Source: Siphonodentalium dalli (taxonomy: Eukaryota > Mollusca > Scaphopoda > Gadilida > Siphonodentaliidae). Taken from it: a DNA stretch of 64,000 bases. How positions within the stretch are numbered: the first letter of the stretch is position 1; every line of letters starts with the position of its first letter. Made by a program: the position numbers and the translations under genes. Below the pieces are notes generated by a model. It saw nothing but the letters and a program-made list of their open reading frames with translations, searched no databases and had not been told where the DNA came from. Where the stretch lies: the NCBI GenBank assembly GCA_032622095.1, contig CP136066.1, forward strand, positions 227,110,961 to 227,174,960, read 5' to 3'. Below, one piece after another: positions 35,394-47,400 of the stretch.

Positions 35394-36007
35394 TCTATTA
35401 TATATTTTGAAAGATCTGTGTGTGTGTGTATCTGTGTGTGTGTGTGTTTGTGTGTGTGTAATCGATGGACTCGAAAATGGCCCAGCCGATTTCGATGAAA
35501 CTTGGTATGTGGGGGTATTTTCGGCCGGGGACGAACATAGGCATATTTATTTGTCCGTGCGACGTGACCTTGACCTTGAAATCAGGTCATTTCAAGGTCA
35601 AACGCCCGAATATCACGGGATTTCGATGAAACTTGGTATGTGGGGGTACTTTCTTATGGCGAGTCTCATAAGCATATTCATTTGCCCGTGCGACGTGACC
35701 TTGACCTTGAAATCGGGTAACTTCAAGGTCAAATCGCCAATTTTGATGGGATTTCAACGAAATTTGATACGTGGGGTTAGTTTTGTCCACTGATTGTTTT
35801 GGACGGGTCCAATCGTGACCCCGAGCAGACCTTGACCTTCAAAATGATCAATTCAAGGTCAAATCGGGTAAAACCGGATGGATTTCGACGGGTACTTTTG
35901 TCCGGGCAGTGTTTTTGGACTGGTCAAAATCGTGACCCCACTTGACCTTGACCTTCAAAATGGACAATTCAAGGTCAAAGCCCGGACGAAGTCGGGTCAC
36001 CTTCTAG
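35394..36007 (+). mobile_element. Non-autonomous Helitron-like element with tandem core, copy 1
   Basis: The 5' end reads TCTATTATATATTTTG, close to the canonical Helitron start TCTCTACTA. The 3' end is ...CACCTTCTAG, fitting the CTRR terminus, with a small CCCG...CGGG hairpin just upstream. The flanks are A on the left and T on the right, the usual Helitron target. After a (GT)n tract come two to four diverged ~115-bp units, each with 'ATTTCGATGAAACTTGGTAT', GTGGGGGTA and several TGACCTTGA/TCAAGGTCA words. The layout of microsatellite, tandem core and fixed 3' end matches the 'pearl'-type elements of bivalves. There is no Rep/helicase gene. Confidence 0.8.
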
Positions 36008-36632
36008 TATATATATACACATGTATACTAGAATATCCATATAGTTTGACGAGAAACAAGGTTTATTTTCACGTGTATGATTCAGCAAATGGGGGACCGA
36101 GCTTTAGCGGAAATACGAGGAAATAAACCTTGTATCTCGTCAAACTTTATGGGTTTTGTTTTTATCGATCGCCAAAGTTTAAAAGTCGTTAACATCTATT
36201 AAATTTGTTTAAATGGGATAAGAAATTCATGGGAAATTTTTGTAGGAAACAGTTATATCGATTGCAAGATTTTTGGTTGTAGTTCTGAGAGCATGACTTG
36301 ATTATGATAGCTGGAGTATCTGTTCTTGCTTTATGTTAGCATGTGCTAAAATAAAGCCATGGTTTATTTTCCAGCCTTTATTTTTATAGTAGATGAAAAA
36401 GGTGATGGACAAAACGTGCTTTAGATGTGTTTTACATGTCAATTACATGCATAAAAAAAAAAAAAAAAAAACATTTTTGTTTTTATTTATTTATTTGTTT
36501 TGGGAAAATTTTCAAAAACAAATCCAGGTCGGCCCAATTTCGGCAGGTAGGTCGAGAAACCGGAAACACAGATGTTTTTTTTTTTTGGCTTTACCAAGGT
36601 ACTTTTGAGTGTTCAATAAGGCCAAACAGAAT

Positions 36633-36927
36633 GGAGGAGGCCCAGTGCGTCAGTCTGTAAGGCACTCTGTCTGCTAATTAGACAGCATAGACTTCCATCA
36701 ATGACTGCGTGAGTTACTGGATTCCCTGTTCGGATTCGTTAAAGGCGATCTACATGGGGTTAATGAAGGTGACTGGTTAGTAGCTCTCACTCAGTTATCT
36801 GGACAAGTTTGTCAGTTGCTTACGGGTGTTCGATGATTTTACTCCGCAAGAGTTACCCGGCTGGGCTCCACCGCCAAAACTAACTTAGCTACTGAAAGCG
36901 AGACCAATCAATCAACCAAATAAAATG
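36633..36927 (+). mobile_element. tRNA-Ser-derived SINE candidate
   Basis: The head reads GGAGGCCCAGTGCGTCAGTC, TGTAAGGCACTCTGT, CTGCTAA, then GGATTCCCTGTTCGGATTCG. This aligns with the order of a tRNA-Ser(GCT): A-box region, anticodon loop CTGCTAA flanked by complementary arms, long variable arm, B-box region. The B-box is diverged and the cloverleaf is imperfect, so it is a SINE head rather than a tRNA gene. The tail ends in short CAATCAATCAACC repeats near 36905-36925. A pol III promoter is implied but the copy may be inactive. Confidence 0.55.
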
Positions 36928-37224
36928 GTATATCTGTTTCCCTTTCAGGCACCCAAAAATTTAGAATTGGGCCATGGGGCGTGCAAAAGTAAAAATAATT
37001 ATTTCCTAATCGAATAAAACCCAATACCTTCTACCTATTAACTGGTTTTGAATTATAATCATTCCAACCTTTCTTACAGAAGAAAAGGTCTCTCCAGGCT
37101 TTTAGCCTTTATATTCAAACAACAAAGAGGTTTCGAAAACCTAAAAGGCAGTTGTCATTCAAGGATGTGGTTGCAGTTGTCGGTTATTGTGTCACTACAG
37201 TTTTAACTTGCGGTTTCGGTTAAC

Positions 37225-37746
37225 CTCCCGTCACTACTACCTATGATGTTAACTGTCCGTACCAGATACAACAAGAAAATAAACTAACATTCCACACCCT
37301 CAGAGCTAATAAAGATTCCTATTTCTATTCATTCTATCCTCGTACCATAGCAGAATTTAACTTGTTACCACCCTCCACAAGCATAATTGAAGACAACAAA
37401 ACATTCAAATCACAGCTCTCATCGTCATTGATGCAGTCCAAAATGGCCAAACAAAAACGTCGCAACAATACTGAGAAATAGACACTGACAGTTGTAAATA
37501 ATTTTATTCTTTTAATATCATGAAATGACCAAAAAAATCATAAAAACAAAAAACAAAAACATTATGATACATCGACCACCAACATTTATGCGCTCAAAAA
37601 TCAATGTCACCATCATCACATATTTCGACTCAAACTAACACCATTGAGTCCTACGTACATTGTATTGGAACCTAAACTTTCCTCCAGGTGGCTCATAATT
37701 GTCAGTAAATGACAGCGAGCTGTAACACGAAGAAGAAGAAGAAGAA
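37225..37746 (+). pseudogene. LINE ORF2 3' end and tail
   Basis: One frame from 37263 to the stop at 37479-37481 reads through SYFYSFYPRTIAEFNLLPP to FKSQLSSSLM. The pattern F-x-P-R-T-I-x-x-x-N-x-L-P-P followed by F-K-x-x-L is the extreme C-terminus of ORF2 in CR1/L2/Jockey-group LINEs. About 250 bases of 3' UTR follow, ending TGTAACACGAAGAAGAAGAA, a short simple-repeat tail as in such elements. This is a 5'-truncated copy, the usual outcome of incomplete reverse transcription. Confidence 0.75.
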
Positions 37747-38447
37747 ATGACCCACTGAACTTAGATGTATAGGTGCGGTGAGAAGTTTAAACAAAATATT
37801 CATCCCCTCCCCTTGGAGCTTTGTATCTTGCAATTGTTTTCCAACCACACATCAATTATATTCTTTCTTTATTCAACCCAAAACTATTAAAGGCACGGGA
37901 GGTCTTAGTTTTCGAAAATATTCATATTTGTTCCAATCACCGTAAACAGAAAAACACTAAAACGCATACAGTTTCGTTCATATATACCATGACCATCGCA
38001 TAAACAGCATGCTATAATAAAGACCTACTATATTTTACTTAAGCAAGAGCCTGATTGTATCACAGAAGACAGCATAGTGTTACTGGCTAATCACACACAA
38101 ATTATATAAACGCTCTTTATTAGTTCCATATCAGGAATTCAGCAACAAAGAACGCTCTTTGTTTACCATCATAATATAAACAAACACCAGGAAAGTAACT
38201 TATAATTTGCAAGAAACGATACATTACAGCATTTACATGAATTATTTTCTCTTAGAATATATGCCCAAACTTCAATTTGTCCACCTAATTTTGAAAATAT
38301 GAACATCTTCTATCCAAAACTTCCAAATGTGCAAAAACATATATCAAATTTATGAGTATTACGTTTGATCATTTGGTGTTTCTGTTGCTTTTCCTCTGGA
38401 ACGTGATTGTTTACTTAAGTTTCATTGTATTCGTACATTTTTTGCAG

Positions 38448-41400
38448 ATAAGGAAATTGATGGAGAAACTCTACTTGCTCTCACAGAGAGAATGCTTGAG
38501 AGGCTTGCACCAACAATGAAAGCCCAGAGCAGGTTGCTGTCAGCTATAGAAGAACTAAAACAGCAACAAAGGTGAACATATTTATTTTATAAATTATAAT
38601 GATGATACATGTAATGAATGCGAGTAGCAGGGCATTTCCATAATGTTTTGGACATTTACAATTCAGAATCACGAATCATGCACGAAAATTAGTTGCAGAA
38701 AAACAATGGAATTATAGAATAACAATTAAAGATAAGAATTGAAATATTTGATGTAATAGAACTGGAAACGTATATCATATTTTAATTATTAGGGCCCTAT
38801 GACAAAATGTCGACAAGCCTTATAGTAAGCAGTCGGTCATTCCGTCTGTCTGTCTTTCAGTATTTTATATGTCTTACAATAATTCAAATAAGCATTTACT
38901 GCTTCTGATTTTATACACATGGACCAGATGGATTTTCCTTTCTTCTCGGGATTCCCAGGATTCATGCATTATGGGACTTAGTCTGAAATACATTAGAAGT
39001 TATTCATTGTCCTGACAGGTCCAGTACACAGGCTCACATTGGATCCTAGAGTTCATGTAAACAGTCAATATAACACCCTTGCACAGCAATGCGCACTGTC
39101 TAGGTAGTCAATAACATAAATTATTTTTGTTCATAGCCGGGAACATGGTCTGACATTCGTGGGTTGGAAGTTATGCGACGAGGTTGAACATAACTTTCAA
39201 TCCGGGATCATCAGACCAAGTTCCGGCTTTCAACCAAAACAAAATATATGTTCCACCAACAACTCTTTTTCCAATTTTATATAATTACTAGCAGGGTGCC
39301 CGTTGACTCTGACGGGTTAAGGAATTGTCATTTGAAAGCCAATTTAGACATTGATACATTAATACATTTAGTTGACCAATGAAAAGTCTAAAATTTTGTT
39401 GGAAGTCAAACATATTGACAAGTCTACTGCCGGTACAGTATTTTTATTCTGTAAATTTGACAGATGAAACTATTGCATTGTTCAATGGATAGTGGTGTAT
39501 CTATATGTAATTCATGTCATTTGTCAACAGATCCACACAGCCACAACCACTTGATGATCACGATGTGCATGTACATACAGGACCTCTACCTGAACTATCT
39601 GTTCTTCCTGTCGGATCAAGTTGTGGAAACAAGATATTTACTGGAATATACAACTTCCCAGATTTACCAGTCGGCAGCAGGCTATTAAAGCGGGCGCTGG
39701 ATGAGAAAAGTAGAAAATTCTTCCAAAAAGGGAAATGGGCCATCCGAACAGAACTCTACCAATTTCTGGTCGACGACATGTCGAAATTGTATGGGTGGTA
39801 TGTTTTGACTTGAGACTATTTCATGGTTATCTGTTATATTTCGAAGTATATATTTCAGAGCTTCAGTTAGGGAAAATATACTTCACCCAACGAGTTGAAA
39901 TGTAAAATATATTGGAAAACAGTATTGTTATGTTGTATTTATCTTATACGCAATATTTTGGGGTTGTTTTTCGAAAATATGTGAATTATAGCATTCACCT
40001 TCCTTTCACTTGTGATAAGCCCCGCCCACTTTATGACATGAGATGTCAATGAAGACTTCACAAGTTACAAAATCCTGAAAATTTGGAGTGATAAATCACA
40101 GAATATCTGTCGCGCTTGCAGATATTTTCATGTTGTTCCCTCCCTTTTCAATCGAAATTGATTATAATCGACATGTGAGCAAAGTTTATTCCACCATTGT
40201 ATAAAGCAGAAAGTTATTCAATGGATTTATTGCCAACAGGTATAAGATAAAATACTGTAATATTTTTACAGTAGCGAATATTTATCTTTGTCTTGGTCTA
40301 CTTCGAATTGACTACCTTGAAATTTTATTCAATATACTTGCTTATTTAATCACTAAAAATAATAGGATCCATGTACATGAACATTACATGCGATTGTTTA
40401 ATCATAAATTTACAATTGTAAATACTTTATTCCATTTGTCGTGTGGGTGACAAGACAAGGCTGATTAAATATATTAATGAACTTTACCACAGAATATTCA
40501 ATTCCCAAACACATCGTGTCTTGTATTTTACCAACCCTGAAGTGTGGTAAAATCATATTCTCCTAAGTTCCTTACTTTTGTTTATCTTTAATAGGTACCC
40601 AAGTGATCGCCAATATGATGCTACTGTTAATGCCGTTTTGACGAAATATCCATTTTTGAAAGACTTCAACATGGATAGCAGCGTAAGTAGTTTTTTATTA
40701 GCTCACCTAAGACAAAGTCTCCTGTGGAGCCATAGTCATCACTCCTCATCCATCCATCCGTCAAGAATTACCCACCCCCCTCCCACCAGCTATCCAGTTG
40801 TACTCATTATACCCTGATTTGCAAAGAAAACTTGGGGGCGGGTATATTGGATTGAATTTGTCTGTCTCTCGGTCAGTCTGTCCTCCCATCCATCCCTATG
40901 TTGGGATGTCTCCATCCTTACATCAAATTATTTCTTCTCCAGATATATATTAAAGACTGAATGGGTTTATATATTTTGGTGTGGATGTCCCTAGGTGACT
41001 CACATTCAGATTTGTTCAAATGAGTTCATTAGGTCAAATTGGGGCTTCACGGTTTTTCGGTATTTATTCATACCGCAGTTTTATTTTTAATACTGTGTAG
41101 TCGGTATTTGATTACTTGAGTAGTCGGCATATCGCCTCAAACTATATTTTCTATATATCTAAAGCCGATAATCGATTACCATTTTCGTAGTCGTTAATCT
41201 GTTATTTATTCCGGACGTCGGAAAGTGCCTGGTATTACTGAATACCGTGTTTGTTTTACAGTTTAATCTACAACCGAAGGTTTAACAACCTTTCATCGTG
41301 CATCAGAGAGAGTCTGACAACATGAGTAAACCGGTACTTAGATGTTACTAGTACAGTCTATCACTTATCGTGTGGTGACTGCTAAATCAAACTCACTATT

Positions 41401-44400
41401 ACTATCACAATTACTTAACTGGTTCTGAGTCCTGAAATTTCTGGGTGGGTGGCCACCTTTGTGATTGTTATCCACTCTGGAAGTTTGCTGAAACTTATAT
41501 AGTTTCTGTAACATTAGATTCCTTTTTTAGGAACCGCCGGCGGTCCGTCATGCATTCCTATTCTTATATTGTTTGTATGTTTGGCTATTCATAACACTGA
41601 AATGGTTAATTTAGTTCTAATGAACTCACAATTATTGTAACCTCGACATCGCCGAGAAATGTGCTGGTATAGGATACATTGTGCTCATTAGTCATTACCG
41701 GTGGTTTATGGTGCACATTATTAACATAAAAATTACATCAGCCGAGTTTTTTAACCAACACCCAGCCAATAGGCCATATTACGGAATACGGTACTTCCAC
41801 TGTTATTGAATTAGGTACGATTAATCGATTATAATCAATTATTGATGACCGATTATCGATTATCAAAATCAATAATCGTGGCACCTCTTAACAGATGTCC
41901 AAACATGCTGATCACCGGCAATTGCAAATAAGCGACCCCCCCCCCTGTCATTCACAAATTTCACTTTCTCATTCCCCATCACGAGAGTCGGCAAAAGAAC
42001 AGTGAATGCGTGTTTTTGAATATTGTTAAATGTCGTGAATAAGGTCTTTATTTCAGCTACTATTTCTCACCTAGGTTTGTCCCTGGAGCATGGAAAATGT
42101 CGACATAATTAGTCTGAGAGAAGTCCGCTAGAAATTAGCAGTTAACCGGTTGAAGTCCCGTTCAAGTCCGGCTAACCTCAATGGTTAACCAGTTAGAAGA
42201 ATGGGTCAACCGTGCTCAAACGATTTGCACAGCATAATTTGGCCCACAGAATTGTCATATGTTGCCTTGACATATGCATCCACAGGTTAAAAATACATAT
42301 TTCAAGAAGTGGAATTTATATAATGTGAGTCGCGTGAACTTTCCAAATTTCTTAGAAGTAAAAAAATTTGCCTCAACAATTTTACATTCTTTTCTATTAT
42401 TGCATATGTTTATTATGTTAACAAAATATTGTTATTTAGATTAAGTGGGATTTTAGTTTTCTTTTAAATTTGACGTTTTTGCTATTATAAATTAATTTTG
42501 GATTGGCAGGTACAATTGACATAGTTTGTTCATAATAACTGCAAACACACATTCAAAGACATATTAGCTTTATAAGGCATTCTTGTATTTCTAAGTTAAT
42601 CCACCAATTGTTATTTTCTGCCCTATAATAGTCGACAATCAAGCAGGGGTTGAAGACAGAATTCAAGAAGGAGAGGAAAGATCTGGTAGGAGAAGACGAA
42701 GTGGCACGAATTAGGGCTCGGTTCACCAGAACTAATGCTGGGAGACCGAGAAAGTCGACTGAAGGATCTGATGCGACTCAAGAGGCCCTAAAGCGAGCAA
42801 AATACTTGGTAATGTGATTTATTCATGCAGTTAATTATATCTCCAGTCTATAATAATAAAATGTCACTCACAAAATTTTAGCTAATATTTCAGTTTTGGT
42901 TCTCAGGCCCCGCCGCATTGAATAAAAAGGGCCGCATTAGGCCTTTTTTATTGCAATGCCTGATGTTATGACAAACAAAACTTACGAGAAATTTGTTTTT
43001 TAAATGTTTTTTTTTTTGGGGGGGGGGATTTTATCAACATGTCCATAGTAGATATGTGTTGAATATTAGTGTGCATTAGGCTCTAACATGCAATGTGTTA
43101 AAAGGTGACTTGCAGGCTTACATACAACATGAAGTAGATGACTACAATTAAGAAAATGATTAGCTGATCCTCATGCTCTTCTTACAATTAGTCATTGTGA
43201 ACAACCAGCCTTCATAATTGGCTACGGCAATCAGCATTGTCCAAGCAATTTGCTGAAGCAAACTGGGCCACGGCATACTGTTGCCGTAGCGGATTGCCGA
43301 AGCCAAACAATCTGAATTAAGAGGGCTGGAACAACTTACACTAATTGTAACTTTATACAATTGAAATGCACAGGACTAAATTCAGGATCACATATTAGAA
43401 TGGGGAGGTATCAGTTTTTAGACAACAATAACAGTAGTTAATGTCAGGGGCATTATATAATGTTAGGTAATCCCAATCATACACTGGTAGTACAATGTCA
43501 TTTTTATATATTTACACACTAAGTGTTGTCATCACTAAATCCAGAATTCTGATTGGTCGGCGCCCACGTGGCTAGTTGCAGTTATTTCTCGGTGAATGCG
43601 AAACGCCTCATAACACCAAGCTAATAACACCATCGATACGTCATTAGGTTTGGAAAGACGAACGCGTAATGCTTTGGGCGCATTTTGACTCGCGCAGGAT
43701 TGACTTAATACATCATCGGGTTTCAACATGAAGAGAAATTGTTCCTATTAACTTTTGCCAAGGGTGCTATTGGGTATTTTGGGCTGATCTTGTCACATTA
43801 CACTTTTCGATTTAAATATATTTACAAAAGCGGCTTTTTCGCTAAATGTATATAAATATAAGGATTAACTGTCATGTGGACTATTTTTATGGAGATGTAA
43901 CGGTGAGGTAAGTGGACATAACTTGTATGTAAAACCCTTCGGGTTTTACACAAGTTATGTCCACTTACCTCACCGTTACATCTCCATAAAAACAGTCCAC
44001 ATGACAGTTAATCCTTATATAAGACTAAATGAGTTTATAATGCATAACAGTTCCCTCTGCATTTATGGTTATTACTAGACAGAGGAAGGTATCTTTGTCC
44101 ATGCTTACTATGCGCAGAAAAAAATAAAAATAAAACCCTCCATCCCTCATTGATTTGAAGAAAAAAAAATTGCCCGAGAACCAAAACACTTTTTTTTTTG
44201 GCCTTAACAGGTGAAAGTATCCCCTTTGTTCATAGGGGTGTCAAGATACACTGGTACACCGGTGCACCGCGATACATTTCTCTAAGATATGCATATTGTT
44301 GCACTATGAAATATCAGGTAATATTTGGTAACGTGGTCAAATACTAGTACATGCTAATTTGTACACTTATACTAAAATTCGCCATTTACTTCAGTTAAAA

Positions 44401-47400
44401 CAAAGGCATCCATCACATACGTATACATGTAACAAACATATATGGCAAATTAAGTCGACAATTAACTCGTTTTGGAATTGGGAAGCTGACAAGAGACCAA
44501 TAGCCAATAGCGTCGTCCGAATTTCAATGATGATTGACTGATAAGTTGGCTTGGGCGGTATTTTGGTATACTGATTTTAATCGTAAAAAAATCAATACCT
44601 TCAACGTTACCTTAAAAATAATAGATAATTGGTATACTAATCATACAGTTTCATTGTGGTGTCAATGGAACAACCCTAGACAAGGGAATCACGAACTTAT
44701 CACTCTGTTCATATAACAGAGCGAGAGGGAAAACTCCCCAATAAGTGAATTACGTACGCTTCGACTTAATTAAGTGCGCTTTTACTTGGGGCCTAAATAA
44801 CATATCGATCCTTTTGGATCGAAATTTCTTTAACACATGAACACGGCAGTGTGACGTCTGGAATTTGTAAGTCTGGATTAATTATATGACAAAGATATTA
44901 GTGGGAATTCAGTTTTATCTGGTTTAAACACGACCGTTAATTGCCTTTATATCGCAATTTTTGTTTTATGACATTCAAACTTAAGTCGACAGAGACCCGG
45001 AGACTCGTGTATAATGGTCGGCATTGGTGTGTACTTCGCTGCGGACCATCGCCAAAAAGTAACGAAACCAGCGATGTATTTTCACAGCAGAATTTCAGTG
45101 TTCAGTAAAGCACGCAAAAATATTCCGTGCGATGCTTGTTTATGGTATCAATTTGATAGTTGTCACCATCACATGCATGCTGCGAATATTTGTGCGTAAA
45201 ATGTAATAGCATCCATGATTTGTTGGAACCGCAAATAGTTGAATAAAACTATTTTGATAACAGTTCTTTTAGAATGGGGTGTCGGACTTCGGTAGTTTTT
45301 TTTTCGGCGTTATTCACACAAGAAAGTGATATTCTAATAGTGTGTATTATAGTTGCGCACAAAATAAATTTACATTTAACATATATTCCAATTAACTGAG
45401 ATTTTTTTTGGTTGATCATCGACACTAACAGATCGATAGTTAGTGCAATTTCTCGATCCCGGGCTCTGGTCCAGACTCAGGTTGGAAAATAATCAGTATT
45501 ACGGTATAACCCAGTGTCGAATGGCAAATTATCCGGTATTTTTATTGGGCATTAGCGGCCAACTCTACCGATAAGTAAATTGTCTTTCATCGAACCATCC
45601 CATTTGCTGTTCTTGAACGACCGTTGAAACAGCATTTCTGCTCTGTTATTCGACTGATTCCGCCCAGGGAAGTTAATTATCATTCCAATTCATTGGAGTG
45701 ATCATATCCTTACTGTTTTATTGAATGAATAATTTTACTGTAATTGGTGTAATGTCTCAGTTTTGATGAGACAAAACAACTGGATAGCATAATATCACTA
45801 ACGTGAAGTGAAAAATGTTCTCGCTATTCAATCAGGAGCAGCCTTGGGGTGGTTCGAACATTTTAAATAGGGAAATAATTTTTGAATCAATCTCGAATCT
45901 GCTGCCGATTTTACATCAAATCGAATCTCAAAGCTTTGCATGACCGTAATATGTCACCCTAGAGCACAACTCGAAATGAAATAACTGATAAAAAAATTGT
46001 ATATACTTTAGAAAAATACCGGAAATGACTGGGAATAATGGAGCCAAATACATATAAATGTGTTCGCCGATGGACATAGTTGAAAGGAGTATTGAGGCAA
46101 AAGTAATATATTGGAATTTTTTCGTAAATTTCGAGAAAATCACAATTTGGGATTCAAAATCATTTAGCCTCGATGTACTGATATTTAAAAATTAGAAATC
46201 CATATTTTTGTTGTTTGCTGCTTCAAGTTTGTTCTGAACAAAATAATTAATAGTTGTTTTCTTTTCAGCATCGACAGGATTCTTCATCATTTGAGGATGA
46301 AGATAGCATCAAGGTCCACATCAAGACGATGGGGTGGTCCTCGTAGATAATCCCACCCTCATTTTTGAGCATTTTGAAGGTGAATACAATCACGTCTTTC
46401 TATCCTGTAGAACAGGAGAAGATACTCGAGCACATCTGTGCTTTTATTATTTTTTCCAGTTGTTTCAGGTTGTTTTTTCTTAAAAAATAAAGATGTATAT
46501 ATACACTTGTGTTAATATTGTGCATTGTACACATCTTATTCTATTCTTAGTTGCTGGATCAACCAAAGAGGTATCAAATCAACAAAATCTAAGGATGTGT
46601 CACTTATTGTTCACACCTCCATCAGAGTAAATATATCTATCTGTCTATCACAGTTTCTTGTTATTATCATGTGTTTTTATCTTAATAATATAAATAAAAC
46701 ACATTATAATCTTATTCAATACAAACATATAAAACATGGTAGGCTGGCACCTGACAGCTAACTGAATTTTGCACTGGGGTTCCTCTTGAGTAAGCCCACT
46801 ACCCACTTTTTGAGCAAACACGTGCACGAGCCCCCGGGCTTACTGACGGGTGTATACAGTATCTGAATATCTTATATATGGGAATTAAAAGAACACCAGT
46901 GGTGTTAATGATTTCACTTTTGCGATAGCCACCATCGAGGGTATATGCGCCGCTTGCAGTGCACACCTCTTGTTAGTAATAGGGGTGTAAAAAATTCACG
47001 AAATCATTATACTGTTTTCCAATATCTGCTATATTTTGAGTTGGTGTAAATATATTCATCGGAGCAATAGGAAAAATATACTTCAAATAACGAGTTGAAT
47101 AACAGATATCGGAAAACAGTAATATTGTATGTCTTATACATCGTAATTGCAATGATGCTTTTGAAAATAAGTGAATAGCTTACAGTGTTTCACCTGGGAA
47201 TTAATTTTGATATTGATGTTCCCATGCCTAGACAGTTCTGATGCTTTCAGTCCACTGATTGTATTCTTAAAGCTTTAGCATTCGTCGTTTACATTATAGC
47301 TTCTGAGGGAGATGACTTATCATCTACAGTATGAATTTAATCAACAACAGAAATTAACGGAGCTGATAGATCCAATTCTTCAGGATGTTCAGAATCTGCC

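Noticed and set aside
35139-35498. 119-residue ORF
   Set aside because: Runs through a 13-bp tandem and a (GT)n tract at the start of a Helitron.
36633-36720. Functional tRNA-Ser gene
   Set aside because: Arms pair imperfectly, the B-box is diverged and a SINE body and tail follow.
45014-45199. Small ORF 'MVGIGVYFAADHRQK' with a cysteine/histidine cluster
   Set aside because: Too short, no recognised motif spacing and no splice support; lies in an intron.
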